Source of the DNA: Linyphia triangularis
Taxonomy: Eukaryota > Arthropoda > Arachnida > Araneae > Linyphiidae
Length of the DNA: 64,000 nucleotides
Reading direction: 5' to 3'
Assembly (NCBI GenBank): GCA_963978545.1
Contig: OZ021725.1
Span: forward strand, 9,985,346 to 10,049,345
Positions 10,912-22,685 of this stretch are shown here, piece by piece. The position numbers and the translations under genes are program-made. Numbering within the stretch: position 1 is the first letter of the stretch; the number at the start of each line of letters is the position of its first letter. The notes under the pieces were generated by a model. That model worked only from the letters and a program-made list of their open reading frames with translations. It had not been told where the DNA came from and did no database searches.

Positions 10912-11340
10912 TGTTGCACAAATTGTCTGTATATATTGTAAATAGTGACGTATTACTTCAAAATTCTATTGTAATTTATTTTTATCTTATTTTATTTATT
11001 AATTAATAGCGATTATACAAGTTAGAAAAAGGTGGCAACACCTAAAGCAATCGAGAAGTTTCGAGAATGTCTCACGCGCTTGTATATAAAAGACTGGAGA
11101 TCGGGAAAATTTTCAGATTGACTTCGGATTTCGATGAAAGCGTATCGCTTTGTTTACCTATTGGAGTGAGCTTGTATAATCGCTGTATTCGAAGTTGTTT
11201 TTGCTAAAGCTTGTGTTGAAGCTTGTGAGCGATTACACTGTTGCCTGTGGATAAATTTTGTGAGTTTTCTGAAGAGAGAATAAATATTTTTATACTGTAA
11301 AAACTGTGCCATCATTGCCTCAGCGGAAAAATTCATAACA
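10912..11340 (+). repeat. 3' LTR
   Basis: 429 bp, the same length as the 5' LTR, with about 11 substitutions by eye, clustered around 11195-11210 and 11291-11325. Confidence 0.92.
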
Positions 11341-11350
11341 CCATACCCAT

Positions 11351-11502
11351 AATCAAATAAATTACATAGTTTAATAAAAAAAAATTAAATGGAGAAAAAA
11401 TTTAAAAAGTAGTCGGGGAGTTTTCCCAAGCAAAAAAAAAAAATGTTTTTTAGTTAATCCAGATCTAAACATTGTTAAAAAGGACCAACTTATTCAATTT
11501 AT
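11351..11502. repeat. Right copy of the duplicated flank
   Basis: Counterpart of 7708-7860. Ten unrelated bases (CCATACCCAT) separate it from the 3' LTR. It continues smoothly into unique sequence, so it looks like the empty insertion site. Confidence 0.85.
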
Positions 11503-11781
11503 GAATGATGGTAGTTTTGTTTCTTTGATGATCAAGTTTTACTCTCTTGGCATTCGAAAAAAATCTAATGTTGTCATAAGTTCTGGAAAATTAGTTTTAT
11601 TGATTGCGTTTGGTGGAGACTCTCCACAACAAATTCACCTTCAGTTGAATCTATAAAACCCAAAGTATTTAATTTTTTGACAATGTTACCCTGTGACAAA
11701 TACTTGAAAACAATGTAATCTAATTTTTTTTCTTCTTTTTTTTTTTCTTATTTTTTTTTTTCTTATTTTTTTTCCCTTCTT

Positions 11782-12960
11782 TTAATTTGACACATAATGA
11801 CGAAATAATTTTTCTGTTTGTTGCACAACAAACAATACTCCATCAGAAGCAAATTTTAATCCACCTTTAGTTACATTGCACGTAAACGATTTGGCATTTT
11901 GATGGTATTGCATACCATAAGTATGACTATTGCAATGACCAATTTTTAATTTTGCTTTTGTTGTTAACAAACTTATACATTCTTTGCAGATTAGGTTTGT
12001 GCTAAGCTGTTTCACTACATAACCTGAAATATAATAAAGAATATTGTCAGCAACATCTGATAAAGTGTTGCACTCTATTAGAAGTGATAACTCTTGAATG
12101 TTAGTATCTAATTCGCTACTGTCTTCAGTACCATCAATTAAAGTACGCTTACTGGAGCGAAATTCAAATATTGAACATTGTGAACTATAATCTAAGTTCA
12201 AACAATTTGCAGTGGAACTTGGGGACGTAAGTGTTTCGAAGCAGAAGTTTTCTAAGGGCATATTTAAATTGGTTTATGTTAGGGTTGTTATTGCATCCTC
12301 CTCTTGATCTTATACATGAAAATAGCAATTCCACATGATCCTGATATATCTTGTACGTTAGGAAATATTTACTAGGGTTCTCAATGTCTGTCATCAAATG
12401 CATGGCCAGCTTTTGAATGCTGTTTATGCATATTACAAAACCAAGTGCAAAGGTTTTACGGGGATGTTTGAAGACAGAAGTGATCGCTATTTTAAATGAA
12501 GAAATATAGCTCAAGGTTTCGTTTAAAAAAGTTTCCCAGCTTGACTTATTTGCAAGCCTTAAAGGTTGTTTGAAACCTGAGCTAAACGAGTTTCGACTGT
12601 TTAAACAATCAAAGAGTCTGTTAATTACTCTTATGAAATGAACAGTGGCTTTGCACCCATTAAAATTGTCATCGCTTTTCGACAAATGCTCGATTGCATC
12701 AGCTACACTACTTTTACAACGCCTATATTGGACATTATAAAACCCATTTCGGCTAAAGTATTTCTGGCTAATTTCAACATGTGACAGAGATAAAAAAAAA
12801 TGCAAAGACTTCTAACTCAGATGCAGGATGTTTAAAAGAAGTTTTGAATTTGTTTCCTATTTCAAAATTACACCCTAAATCTGTCAATATGCGAGTTTTA
12901 GTTTCGCTTTCATTTTCCATTTCTTTGCCAAATGCCCTTGAAAACGCATAAAAAAAAGGA
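11782..12960 (-). pseudogene. P-element/THAP9-like transposase, C-terminal relic
   Basis: Two overlapping minus-strand frames (12185-12805, then 11782-12261) read as one protein broken by a frameshift near 12185-12261. The first holds a run ending in DHVELLFSCIRSRGGCNNNP, the hallmark of the C-terminal part of P-element and THAP9 transposases, preceded by a segment with NRLFDCLNSRN. The second holds YISGYVVKQL followed by a Cys pair (CKECISLL), also typical of that C-terminal domain. Homologous but broken reading extends upstream to about 12960. The N-terminal THAP DNA-binding domain and most of the catalytic core are not visible. No terminal inverted repeats were found, so this is a dead fragment. 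Confidence 0.72.
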
Positions 12961-13754
12961 TTAAATAAATATAAATCAAGTGTTTTATTCTAGATCATAA
13001 TACTATTTTTGTTCTGAATTTAAAATAGATTATTTATGATATGAATTGCCACATAAGAGATCAACCATTAACCACGAGCGATCAATGTTAAAAGGGTCAT
13101 TTTAGATATTTTTCAATAATAAATAATAAAAAAAAAATACATTTGCTTATTTGAATAACTATTTTTTATTTACCGGTGAAAACTCTTGTTGATATTTTTT
13201 CGATTTGCGCTGTTGTTGCAATTATATGCAACACAGTAGTTAACCATGATTCAGGAAATCTTCCCACCAGTGGCAGGAAAAAAATATTTTTGCCTGCGCT
13301 TTTTCCCCCTGCTTTGCCATCGGAGCAGTCTATCCAGTTGTTTATCTATATCGATGGGAGAAACATGCTTGCTTCTTCTCAAGAAGATAAACTTAATTTC
13401 TTAAAAGAAAAAGAATATACATGAGAAAACAATTGTGAAACAGTTTATTGGTCTTTAAAAGCTTCTTTTATATTATTTTCCGCTTTCTTTTTCTTTTTTT
13501 TTTCATTTTATTTTCCGCTTTCTTTTCTTTCCTTTTATTTTATTTTCCACTACATTCCAAGTACAGAAGCCAATCATAATTATGCTTATCGTCTTTAAAA
13601 TGTCTGATGTTGGGGCATCTTTGTATCACATCTCGACTGAAACTAAACAAATAAAAAGACATAATTTAATAATGTATAAACTCCTTTTAAACAGTAATTT
13701 ATTTATCAATTAAACAGCAAAAGTCAGCATTTTTTAACTTGCCACATTGTTGAT
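12961..13754. other. Unassigned interval
   Basis: An 82-codon plus frame at 13176-13424 has a hydrophobic start but no family I recognise, and part of it matches 6450-6475 in inverse orientation. Pyrimidine-rich tracts lie at 13470-13550. No other structure seen. Confidence 0.35.
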
Positions 13755-14473
13755 TTAAGGGGACTGTTAAAACAAAAATAAAAATTCAATTTTTGTCCAA
13801 AATCCATGAAATTTTTTGAGCAATTCAGTTGCAATTAGGTGAAACACAACCCAAAATTTAAAAAATTTATATTGATTTTTTTCAAAAAATTAAATTTTTA
13901 TTGAAAAATTTAGAGTTTTTTCGGTAATTTTAAAAACGCTCCTTGCGATTCAAATTTTTTGCAATCTGTCTCAATTTTTTTTACAAGCTAATAGAATATA
14001 TATTGACATAATTGTGCATAGATTTTGAATTTGATTCATTGGTTAATTATTAAAAAGTAAAACTTTGGTACGACGGTAAAAATTGTAAAATTTTTAATTA
14101 GAAGCATTACGAAAATTGCTGTAAAACAATAAAAAAATACCAGATTCCAAAATCCATGCACAATTGTGTTCAAAATAGTATAGTAAACAATATCTCCAAA
14201 TTAAAAAAAGATACATCAACTTTTGAATCGCAAGGAACAAATCGAATACCCTAAAAATCTTAAAATACACATGAAGAGAAAAATGCAATTTAAGAAAATG
14301 AAATACAGACGATTTCTGATAAGCGCGCTAACAAAAACTCAAATAATATTCTTAATTCTTCTCGGATCAGCAAAAGTAAGGTATGTACTGAAAGCTAGAA
14401 TTTTAGACTATATTTTTCGACTAAAATATAAAAATAGAAAATTTGGAAATTTTTGCCTCAACAGTCCCCTTAT
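13755..14473. mobile_element. TTAA element 1 (termini GGGGACTGTT)
   Basis: TTAA followed by GGGGACTGTT at the left is mirrored by AACAGTCCCC at the right, where the duplicated TTAA has decayed to TTAT. Length 719 bp with flanks. Subterminal segments (CTCCTTGCGATTCAAA near 13939 and its inverse near 14223) pair, so the single strand could fold back. A 106-codon frame at 14223-14543 crosses the right end and is not a gene. TTAA targeting is typical of piggyBac-mobilised DNA (inference). Confidence 0.75.
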
Positions 14474-14708
14474 GTGTAACAAGCGAAAGAGCTCACTTAC
14501 GCATCTTGTAAACCATCTCAATCATGAACATTCATTTGAATAATTGGATTGTTTATGGTACAAAGAATTCATGACCAGGGTTTTGTAGTGCTGAAAAAAA
14601 ATTTGCTGGTAAAAAAACTTCCCGATCGTGGCGTGAGTCTCCACTGTAGCTTGATATTTTTTATTTATAAAATGCTAATTTCCAATATTTTCATAACTTA
14701 CCATATAA

Positions 14709-14870
14709 AACTAGGGGTGTGGAACATCGCACAACTTTCAATTACACTATATTGCTGATGTGGATTTGTGTCATACATCGTTTTTATATTTTCATCATTC
14801 GCTTAGAAAAAATTGCCAGTATGGCGATATTTTTTGCGATAATTCTTATATGGGTCTTTTATTTAAAATC
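14709..14870 (+). mobile_element. Family B fragment, copy 1
   Basis: It starts with the family B terminus AACTAGGGGTGTGGAACATC and is cut off after about 160 bp, where a family D unit begins. Confidence 0.6.
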
Positions 14871-14934
14871 CAATTTACCATCCGATCATTACTGAAACTT
14901 GGTAGATAGATTCGATGTCGATGACAATGCATTC
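14871..14934 (+). repeat. Family D unit, left part, split by an LTR
   Basis: Family D sequence runs up to GACAATGCATTC and resumes after the solo LTR as ATTCCATCAAATTTTGG. Other copies show the uninterrupted order. Confidence 0.7.
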
Positions 14935-15389
14935 TGTTGCACAAATTGTCTGTATATAGTGTAAATAGTGACGTATTATTTTAAAATTCTATTGTAATTT
15001 ATCGTATTTTATTTATTAACAGCGATTATACAGGTTAGAAAAAGGTGGCAACACCTAAAGCAATCGAGAAATTTCGAGATGTTTCTTTTCCGACGAATTG
15101 GCTGGAAATTTCGCAAATGTTCTCTCGCTCCAAGTATAAATAAGACTGGATATCGGGAAAGTTTTCAGATTGACTTCGGACTTCGATGAAAACTGATCGC
15201 TTTGTTTACTGGAAAGAGCCTTGTATAATCGCTGCATTCGAAGTTGTTTTTGTTGAAGCTTGTGTTAAATCTTGAGAGTGCTTACACTGTTGCCTTCGAA
15301 TAAATTTTGTGAGTTTTCTGAAGAGAGAATAAATATTTTTATACAGTAAAAACTGTGCCATCATTGCCTCAGTGGAAAAATTCATAACA
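14935..15389 (+). mobile_element. Solo LTR, family LTR-1, inside family D
   Basis: 455 bp from TGTTGCACAAATTGTCTG to AAAAATTCATAACA, flanked by ATTC on both sides. Because intact family D copies preserve the empty site, the 4-bp duplication is secure and establishes the family's target-site length. Confidence 0.9.
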
Positions 15390-15802
15390 ATTCCATCAAA
15401 TTTTGGTTGGTGGCACTCTCAATAAAAGGTCACTTTTACGGAATACTAATAAACCAACTTGCCGTCATCCAATCGCGCTGAAATAGCATTTAACAGATCG
15501 TTGAAGAAACATTTTCCTCTGTTGTCAAAATTGAGTCAATAAATAAATAATAAAATTTCTTTTACTCGGAATAAATCCAAGATATTTGGATGTGAGTTTA
15601 TAAATTCATATTCAGTTTTAATGAATAAATTTTGAAAAGTAGTTTAACTGAATATTTTACTGAAAGAGATGGTGTTTGCATCTAATTTTAAATATTAAAA
15701 ACAAGCACACGCTGGCAACAGAAACGTCGCTATGTTAATTGAATATAAAAATTGGCGATGCATGTAACGGAATTATATTAAAAACTTTGTTTTTATGGGT
15801 CA
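15390..15802 (+). repeat. Family D, right part and 3' tail
   Basis: It continues the split unit, then the family D tail with ATAAAAATTGGCGATGCA and TTTTTATGGGTCAT, and runs directly into the ATT tract. Confidence 0.65.
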
Positions 15803-16050
<248 letters not shown>

Positions 16051-16683
16051 TTTTTATTTTTAATTATATAATATATTGTTATTTATTTTATATTTTGACT
16101 TTAATGAGATTCTTCCGTTCCAGACTTACAAACTGATTATGATCAATTTAATGAGTAAGAATCCTCTGGTATCAATTAATAACCGTTTCTCTTATTTATA
16201 TAAAATCACCAAACAATTAATTACACAATTAATTCAAAGCCCTTTATCCGAAACGCGCATTTATATCGAAGTAAATGTTTGTCTAATCCAACCCAGAGAC
16301 GTTTCCCCCCCATTAAAATATCGTATTTCTCGCCATTAAAGGTAATTCCATCAAAGAATTATTCATGAATATCAGAATCATGGAACGGTGTAAGCGGTTA
16401 CAGAGAATCTTCTTAAACTAGCTTCCGACATAAATTCATTGATCAATTCCCCCAAAGGACGTTTTGTAGCTGGTAATTCGATAATGGCCAATCACAAGCG
16501 CGCAATTACTTGTACTTCAATGTGAAACTATATATCTATTTCTAATTTTACTTGAATTGATTCGTGGGTGGAATTGTGTGTGTATGCGACGGAGTTCTGT
16601 AGGTGAATGAAAGATTAGGTAGGGAAATGTTAGTAGATTTCGAATCCACTGATCTGCCGGGGGAAAAAAATTGCCAAAACTAT
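16051..16683. other. Unassigned interval with a short family A remnant
   Basis: Nothing recognised up to about 16620. A decayed ~55-bp piece of family A arm precedes the next full copy. Confidence 0.4.
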
Positions 16684-17356
16684 GAGTCCGAGAGGCGACT
16701 GCAGTTTTTGGACCACATCGAACATCATTCTGAATTATTTTATAGAAATTAGAGAAAAGTGAGTAGATTAGGAATCCAATGGTCTGCCGTGGCAAAAATG
16801 GCCGAAACTGATCAAAAATCGACTTGATATAAGTTGAACTAAAATCTAAATGCCAAATATGTCATGACTTGCCAAAAATAGAACAAACTTATTCGTCTGG
16901 CAACCCACTTCATTTTGATTTTCAATGAGAAAAAGCGCAAACGATTTCTGATCTTTTTGGCTAGGAAAACTTATATCTTTTAAAAGTAAGCCAAATTGGC
17001 GACATCAGTTACTTCATCAGTGGCGTAATGTTTCTTGCCAGTTTGGCTCATTTGTGGAAGTTTCAAGTTAGCCATAGCCACACATCCGAATTGTCAGCAA
17101 CCTTTTTAATTGAAAATTAAAGAGTGAGGGTTACCAAAAAAAAAAAAAAAAAAAAAAAAAAATGCTCTTTATTTAGCAAGTTATGGGGCATTTGGCAATT
17201 GGATTTAGCTCAACTTATTAAAAGTCGATTTTTGACCAGTTTCGGCCATTTTTGCCACGGCAGACCAGTGGATTCCTAATCTACTCACTTTTCTCCAATT
17301 TCTATAAGAAATTCAGAATGATGTTCGATGGGGTCCAAAAATTGCCTCTCAGTCTA
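16684..17356. mobile_element. Foldback MITE, family A, copy 3
   Basis: Full-length palindromic element, arms as in copy 1, with a ~25-bp poly-A run near 17136-17161 in the half that elsewhere reads AAATAAAAAA. Confidence 0.75.
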
Positions 17357-17438
17357 TATTCAAAAATCGAGTTTGTATGAGTTGACCTCAATCCGATTGA
17401 TAAATGTGTCCGAACTTGCCAAATAATTAGCTTTCTTT

Positions 17439-18930
17439 TTACTTTCAGTTACCCATAGGTATATACATAGGTTAATGAAAGTATAGCATTCAGTAAAAAA
17501 AAAACCACTATTTTTTTGCATTTCTTAACGTTTTGGAACATCCTGATTTCAAAAAGGTGATTTAGAAAAAATGTGTGTGTGTGCGGTCAGCATAACTCCA
17601 GAACAAATTGACTTGCGATATTCAAATTTGGTGTGCGAGTTGGTGGAAGCCATGGGACGTACCATTAAGGTTTACGCAAAAATTGCGCATGGGCGTGAAA
17701 TAGCTGCCATTGAAAAAATCATGTTTTTCAGAAAATACTAAAAAAACAGCTCTAACGATTTTGTTTAAAATTGCAGGGATAATGCCTCTTATTGTGTTCT
17801 AAACATCCCCACCACCGAAATTCCCGTAAAAATTCTTTAAGGTATACATATACAATTGAGATGATTTTCTTTAATTTTTAGGTAATAATTTAAATCTTTT
17901 TTGGCAGTATATCGGTATTAAAAATGGTGCATTTATATATATAAACTTTTTTTTTCCGTCAATTTTTTAATCAGCTAATTGCAATTAAAGTGACTAATTA
18001 GAACATTATTAGAACATACATAAATAAACTTGTAATTAACTTAAAGGTATGATTTTTACTGCAAATAAAAAAAGATATTATATTGATGCATGTTCCTATG
18101 GAGAATTTTGAATTTGGCTGCAATATTTATTTAATTATAAATTTTTAAATAAAAAGTTTAAAAAAATACCTAGTTTTTAACAAAAAATTAAGATTAAAAT
18201 GTTCATAAAAAATTTGTTTATAAAAATATATGTTAGATTCTCCATAGAAAACACATTCACAAATTGTGTTTTCAGAACAAAATTAGAATTTTGTAAATCG
18301 GGCAATTTATTATGAAGTTATGACCGTTGGCGTTAAGTCATATAACACCAAAATGTCATTCTTCAGAAAACGCGTTGAAAGTTTACTACACTAATGAACA
18401 TGATACAAAACAGGTTCACAAAAAACCACTGCAATTTAAAAAAGTAAATTGAGTCTCAGAAAGAAAATGGTATTATTTTAAAGCTAATGAATTCGGGAAT
18501 ATTTTAAAACAAAAAAACAAAAATGCAGACTTGAGTCAAATTTTGAAATTCCTAATGTATATGTATACCTTAATGGCGTAAAAAGTTGAAAAACGAATGT
18601 CTTTAACACAGAGTTCTCTTTCCTTGAGCATACCTCATTAACGATCGTTTTTCTTTTTCTTTTCTTTTTCTTCTATCTCTGCTCAGTTTCACTTCCAAGA
18701 AAGGATAATATAAGAATTATCGACAAGCGTATTGTAAAAATTCCCATTTTTTAATTTTTTAATTTTTTTTTTTTTTAAAAAGTGCCATGTAAGAATTATC
18801 ATAAAAAATATCGCCAAACTGATAATTTGTTATAAGCGACTGATGAAAATCTAAAAATGATAAATTACACAAATCTGCATCAGAAATATAGTGTAATTGA
18901 AAGTTGTGCGATGTTCAACACCCCTAGTTA
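17439..18930 (-). mobile_element. Family B, copy 2, interrupted by a TTAA element
   Basis: In minus orientation it begins at the terminus near 18930 (AACTAGGGGTGTTGAACATC) and ends near 17439 after the GGTTAATGAAAGTATAGCAT motif. Without the inserted 737 bp it is about 755 bp, similar to 24238-24905 and 26952-27720. No coding region is visible. Confidence 0.65.
17837..18573. mobile_element. TTAA element 2 (termini GGTATACATA)
   Basis: TTAA at both ends, termini GGTATACATATACAATTGAG and its inverse, 737 bp. It lies in family B, where other copies read GCTTTAACGGCG, so the host TTAA is preserved and duplicated. The same sequence in reverse orientation is at 39617-40337. Confidence 0.85.
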
Positions 18931-18944
18931 ATGTGGTAACTCAC

Positions 18945-19390
18945 ATGTCTTGAATTTTCAATGAAAAAGAGTGCGGACGATATTTATTCTTTGGCGAAAA
19001 TTATTTGCATCTTTTTAAAAGTGCACCAAATTGGCGATAAATATTACATCACTGATGACGTAACATATATTGCCAACTTGGCTGACTTTTAAAAGATGGA
19101 AGTTCTCTGGGCCAGGAAAAACAAATTGTCTGCAATCTTCTTAATTGAAAATTAAGGGGTGGTGGGTTACCAGAAAGAAAAGATGTTCTTTTTTTTTGGC
19201 TAGTTATGATATATTTGTTAATCAGATTTAGTTCAACTAATTTAAACTCGATTCTTGAATAGTTTCAGTCATTTTTGCCCCGGCAGACCAGTGGATTCGA
19301 AATTTACTACATTCTATAAAAAATTTAGAATGATGTTCGATGATGTACCTAAACTTGTAATCGCCTCTAAAATAAATAGTCACATGATGA
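18945..19390. mobile_element. Decayed family A fragment
   Basis: Diverged arm and centre of family A, including the TGATGACGTAAC centre near 19052 and the CCCCGGCAGACCAGTGGATTC arm near 19278. The left end is missing. Confidence 0.55.
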
Positions 19391-19600
19391 AGCATTTGTT
19401 ATTATTTTACAAATATCAATTATTTTTCAAATGCCCTAGTGACAGAAATCCGTTGTCCATTATCGGCTAGACATTGGCCAATCTCGATAAAGACCGTTGT
19501 AGACCGGCCGTTGCTATGGATCTTGGCCAATGTCAACCAGTGCTGGGTAAAATATTCTGGAAGTTTTGAAATGTTGATGCAGGGTTTAAAAATGGAAATG

Positions 19601-20062
19601 CAGTAGAATCTCGATTAACCGACCTAATTCGGACCAAAGGTAGGTGGGTTAAGCGAAAATTCCGGATAAAAGAGAGTTGGAAAAATCAATAAAAAGTAAA
19701 TAATTTTCGTTTATTGAATACAGGACTTTTCATGTTTTTTTTAAGACATAATTGTTGAAAATGAGTTTTCGTTGCAATAATCTTGATAATCTTTGTTTCG
19801 CCGCTCTATCCCGGAGTCTTTTTGAAGGCATTAGTTCAGTTTGATCTGCATCCGAAGATTGCTCTAACCATGTCAGTTCTTTAGAAAAACAGTCAAAAGC
19901 CTCACCATTACTTATGCAACTTTAGAGCGAGGGAAAAGATTACGCTTTAAAAAGGAACAAATGATTTATTACTCATTTGGGAGATTTTTGATGTCGACTA
20001 AGTGATTGCCGGTTAACAGAGAGTTCCGGTTAAAGGAGGGACGGTTAATCGAGGTTCTACTG
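19601..20062 (-). pseudogene. Tigger/pogo-like element with transposase C-terminal relic
   Basis: The ends are inverted repeats, CAGTAGAATCTCGATTAACC and the inverse of GGTTAATCGAGGTTCTACTG, with TA at the right side; such ends are typical of pogo/Tigger elements. On the minus strand, 19925 to about 19735 reads as a short protein with W(L)EQSSDAD and a basic stretch RLRDRAAKQRLSRLL, resembling the tail of Tigger-type transposases. The DDE domain and DNA-binding domains are deleted. The family assignment of the protein tail is by resemblance only. Confidence 0.55.
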
Positions 20063-20529
20063 TATAATATTGTAAGAAAGGACAGAAGGGTAAGAAATAT
20101 ATTTTTGTGGTAGTTTTGGCATGTTTTAAAAAATGCTCGAGATCCGGAATGGACTAACCAATCTTTTAAGAATACCGTTTTCGAACATTGGTCAATACTG
20201 CTGTAAAAACCTGGGAGGAGTGTAACTGGGGGGGGGGGGGGGTAACTAATGTTACGAAAATTTTGCTCACACTCTAAAGTATTTCAAGAACTCGCTGTAT
20301 CGGATTTTCTTTAACACCTAAAAATATTTCTGAAAGTTGCTTTATGAAATTTTCTCTCACAATCTAAAATATTTCTAAAACTAGATATATGAGAATTTTT
20401 CTCACATTCCAAAATATTCCGAGGGGAATATTTTTCGTTCCTTTAGATTTTAAATCCTTTATATTAACTGCGATATTGTGTGTGTGGGGGGGGGGGGGGA
20501 GTGTAGGTAGCTGCCGGGCAAGTCTTCGG
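20063..20529. other. Unassigned interval with poly-G runs
   Basis: No gene. G runs of 14-15 lie at 20229-20242 and 20484-20498, and a thrice-repeated motif TCACA(t/c)TCTAAA.TATTTC spans 20268-20415. Confidence 0.45.
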
Positions 20530-21190
20530 AGGCCTAATTAACCCACTTGCCGTAATCCAATCGGACTTAAACATGGCAGATGGACTCGATATCGATGGCA
20601 ATGCATTCTATCAAATTTTGGAGGCTGTCTCTCTCTCTCAAAGGTTGTTTTTACACACTCTTCTATAATAGCTTCGAAATACTAATAAATCCCATTCTGG
20701 CGATTATTGCTGAAACTCTTTTCAGTTGCCAAAATCGTATTAATCCCATTAAATAAAAGATAAATGAATGTGAATGCACAAATTCATCATGGAGCCAAAG
20801 TTCAGTCAATTTAACTTTGCGTTGTGTAGCAACTCTATAAGTGAAATAATTTTAACCGATCGTTGTTGAAACTCTTTCCCTGTTGCTAAAATCGCTTTAA
20901 TCAAAATAAGTAAAAGATATTTGTTTTTATAGCATTACGTCAGACTTATCAGTTTTTAGTCACATTCCATTATTCAGATACCAAGATTAATTCGAACATG
21001 TTCAATTTGGAGATAAATAATGACTAAACCTTCCATAAAGTTTGACGAGGCGAAACTTTAGGGGGGGGGGGGGGGCTAATTAACCCACTTTTCGTCCTCA
21101 AATCGAGCTGATTTTTGGCAAATAAACTCGTTGTGGAGGACAATGCATTCAATCAAATTTTGGAGGCAAAAAGAAGTTAGTAAATAGTTC
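20530..21190 (+). repeat. Family D array
   Basis: Several diverged family D units (GACTCGATATCGATGGCAAT, then CATTCTATCAAATTTTGG), with a G run of 16 at 21061-21076 beside the motif CTAATTAACCCACTT. Confidence 0.6.
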
Positions 21191-21269
21191 GGAATGAACG
21201 TTATGTTTTTAGTGGTCAAACGCTATGAAAACTCGATCTGATATCAAGAAGTTGCAAGGAAGGGCGCAG

Positions 21270-21660
21270 ATGATTCGACTTCATTGGTGACGTATGATTC
21301 GGAATTTTCAAGAGTGTGCCGAGATGGTGATAAGTAATACGTCACCGATGTTGAAACAGATGACGCCAACTTGGCTCACTTTTAAAAGATGCGTATCAAA
21401 CACTGCCAATCAGAAATCGTCTGCACACTTTTTCAATGAAAATTATAGACCGCTTTGGGTTACCATATAAAAAAAATGCTCATTATTTGGAAAGTTATAG
21501 CATAACTGGCAATCGTATATAATTCAACTCATTCAGAGTCCATTTTTGAATAGCTTCGGCCATTTTTGCCCCGGCAGACCAGTGGATTCATGATCTATGA
21601 ACACATCTCTACATTCTATAGAGAAAGTTCATAATGATGTTCGATATCGTTTTCTCTGTA
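21270..21660. mobile_element. Decayed family A fragment
   Basis: Matches the right half of family A (TTTTGCCCCGGCAGACCAGT near 21566, end near 21645) with many changes. Confidence 0.5.
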
Positions 21661-21811
21661 AAAATTTGCAAGAGTATATAAAAAACCATGCAAATCTCTA
21701 AACATTATTAATTTGCTGCAAATATTGTTTTATTAACATTTTTTTTATAACCTTATATAACGTTACCTTTTCTTTTTTCGTATTTCAGGAATTATAATAA
21801 ATTTGAAACAT

Positions 21812-21847
<36 letters not shown>

Positions 21848-22685
21848 TTAAATTAGACTCATAATTGATTCGTACTTAACGAATAATAAAAAAGTCCATC
21901 TGATGATATAATAAAAAAATTCCACCTAATGATATTTATTTGATTAATTAAAATTTAATTTACTAACTAAGGTCTAATTGTATTAGTCATAAGTGAATTT
22001 GTAATTTATTTGGAATTTAAATTTTGAACTGTAAATGAAACACAATGATTTCCGGCAGGGAATTAACTAGAATTGTAAATATAACTTAACCAGCTTGTTT
22101 TTTCAAAAAAGAATTTTGTTTCTTTCGAAAGTAATAAAAATTACCCGCTGTTAATATAAAAACAATTACATTCAAATTTAAGTTGAAAAGGAATTATTGC
22201 ATGGATGTATTAGACTCTAGTAAGTTAATTTTTCTACATCACATATTTTAAATTACACTGAGAATTGTTAATTGGTTATTTCAATCTACTGTTATTTCCG
22301 GTGAAAAAAAAAAGTCTTACATCGGCAAAAAACTAGTTTCTCGCAAATCGAGTTTGAATTTTGCGGTAGTGATCTTTTAATGCTCTATACTTACATTAAA
22401 AAGTATTTTGGAAATAATAAAAAATAGCGAAACATTTTAAAGCAACCAGTTTCTAGAATATATTACAATAAAATAATATTATCTACAAAAATAAAGTGAA
22501 AACAAACAAGAAAAATAAAGGCTATTTGGGGTAGGGACAGAGAGACTTTCCATCTTAAAAAAGCAGCTTACTAATTTCGAAGACTGATATCTAGTTAGAG
22601 ACGCATTCTATATCTTGATATTGTTATAAGAAAGCATTCTAGTGACTTCTACATAACATTCTTAAGGAAGTTTTAATGTTTTCAG
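21661..22685. other. Unassigned AT-rich interval
   Basis: No ORF or matched repeat. A T run of about 30 lies near 21811-21842. Confidence 0.5.

Larger units (their letters stand above)
7861..11340 (+). mobile_element. Ty3/gypsy-like LTR retrotransposon, internally deleted
   Basis: Two 429-bp direct LTRs flank a 2.6-kb interior with a primer-binding site, one long ORF and a polypurine tract, in canonical order. Reverse transcriptase, RNase H and the integrase core are absent, so the copy cannot move by itself. The LTRs differ at roughly 11 positions by eye (about 97% identity), so insertion was not very ancient. The sequences outside it (TTAT left, CCAT right) do not form the 4-bp duplication seen for the family's solo LTRs. 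Confidence 0.9.
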
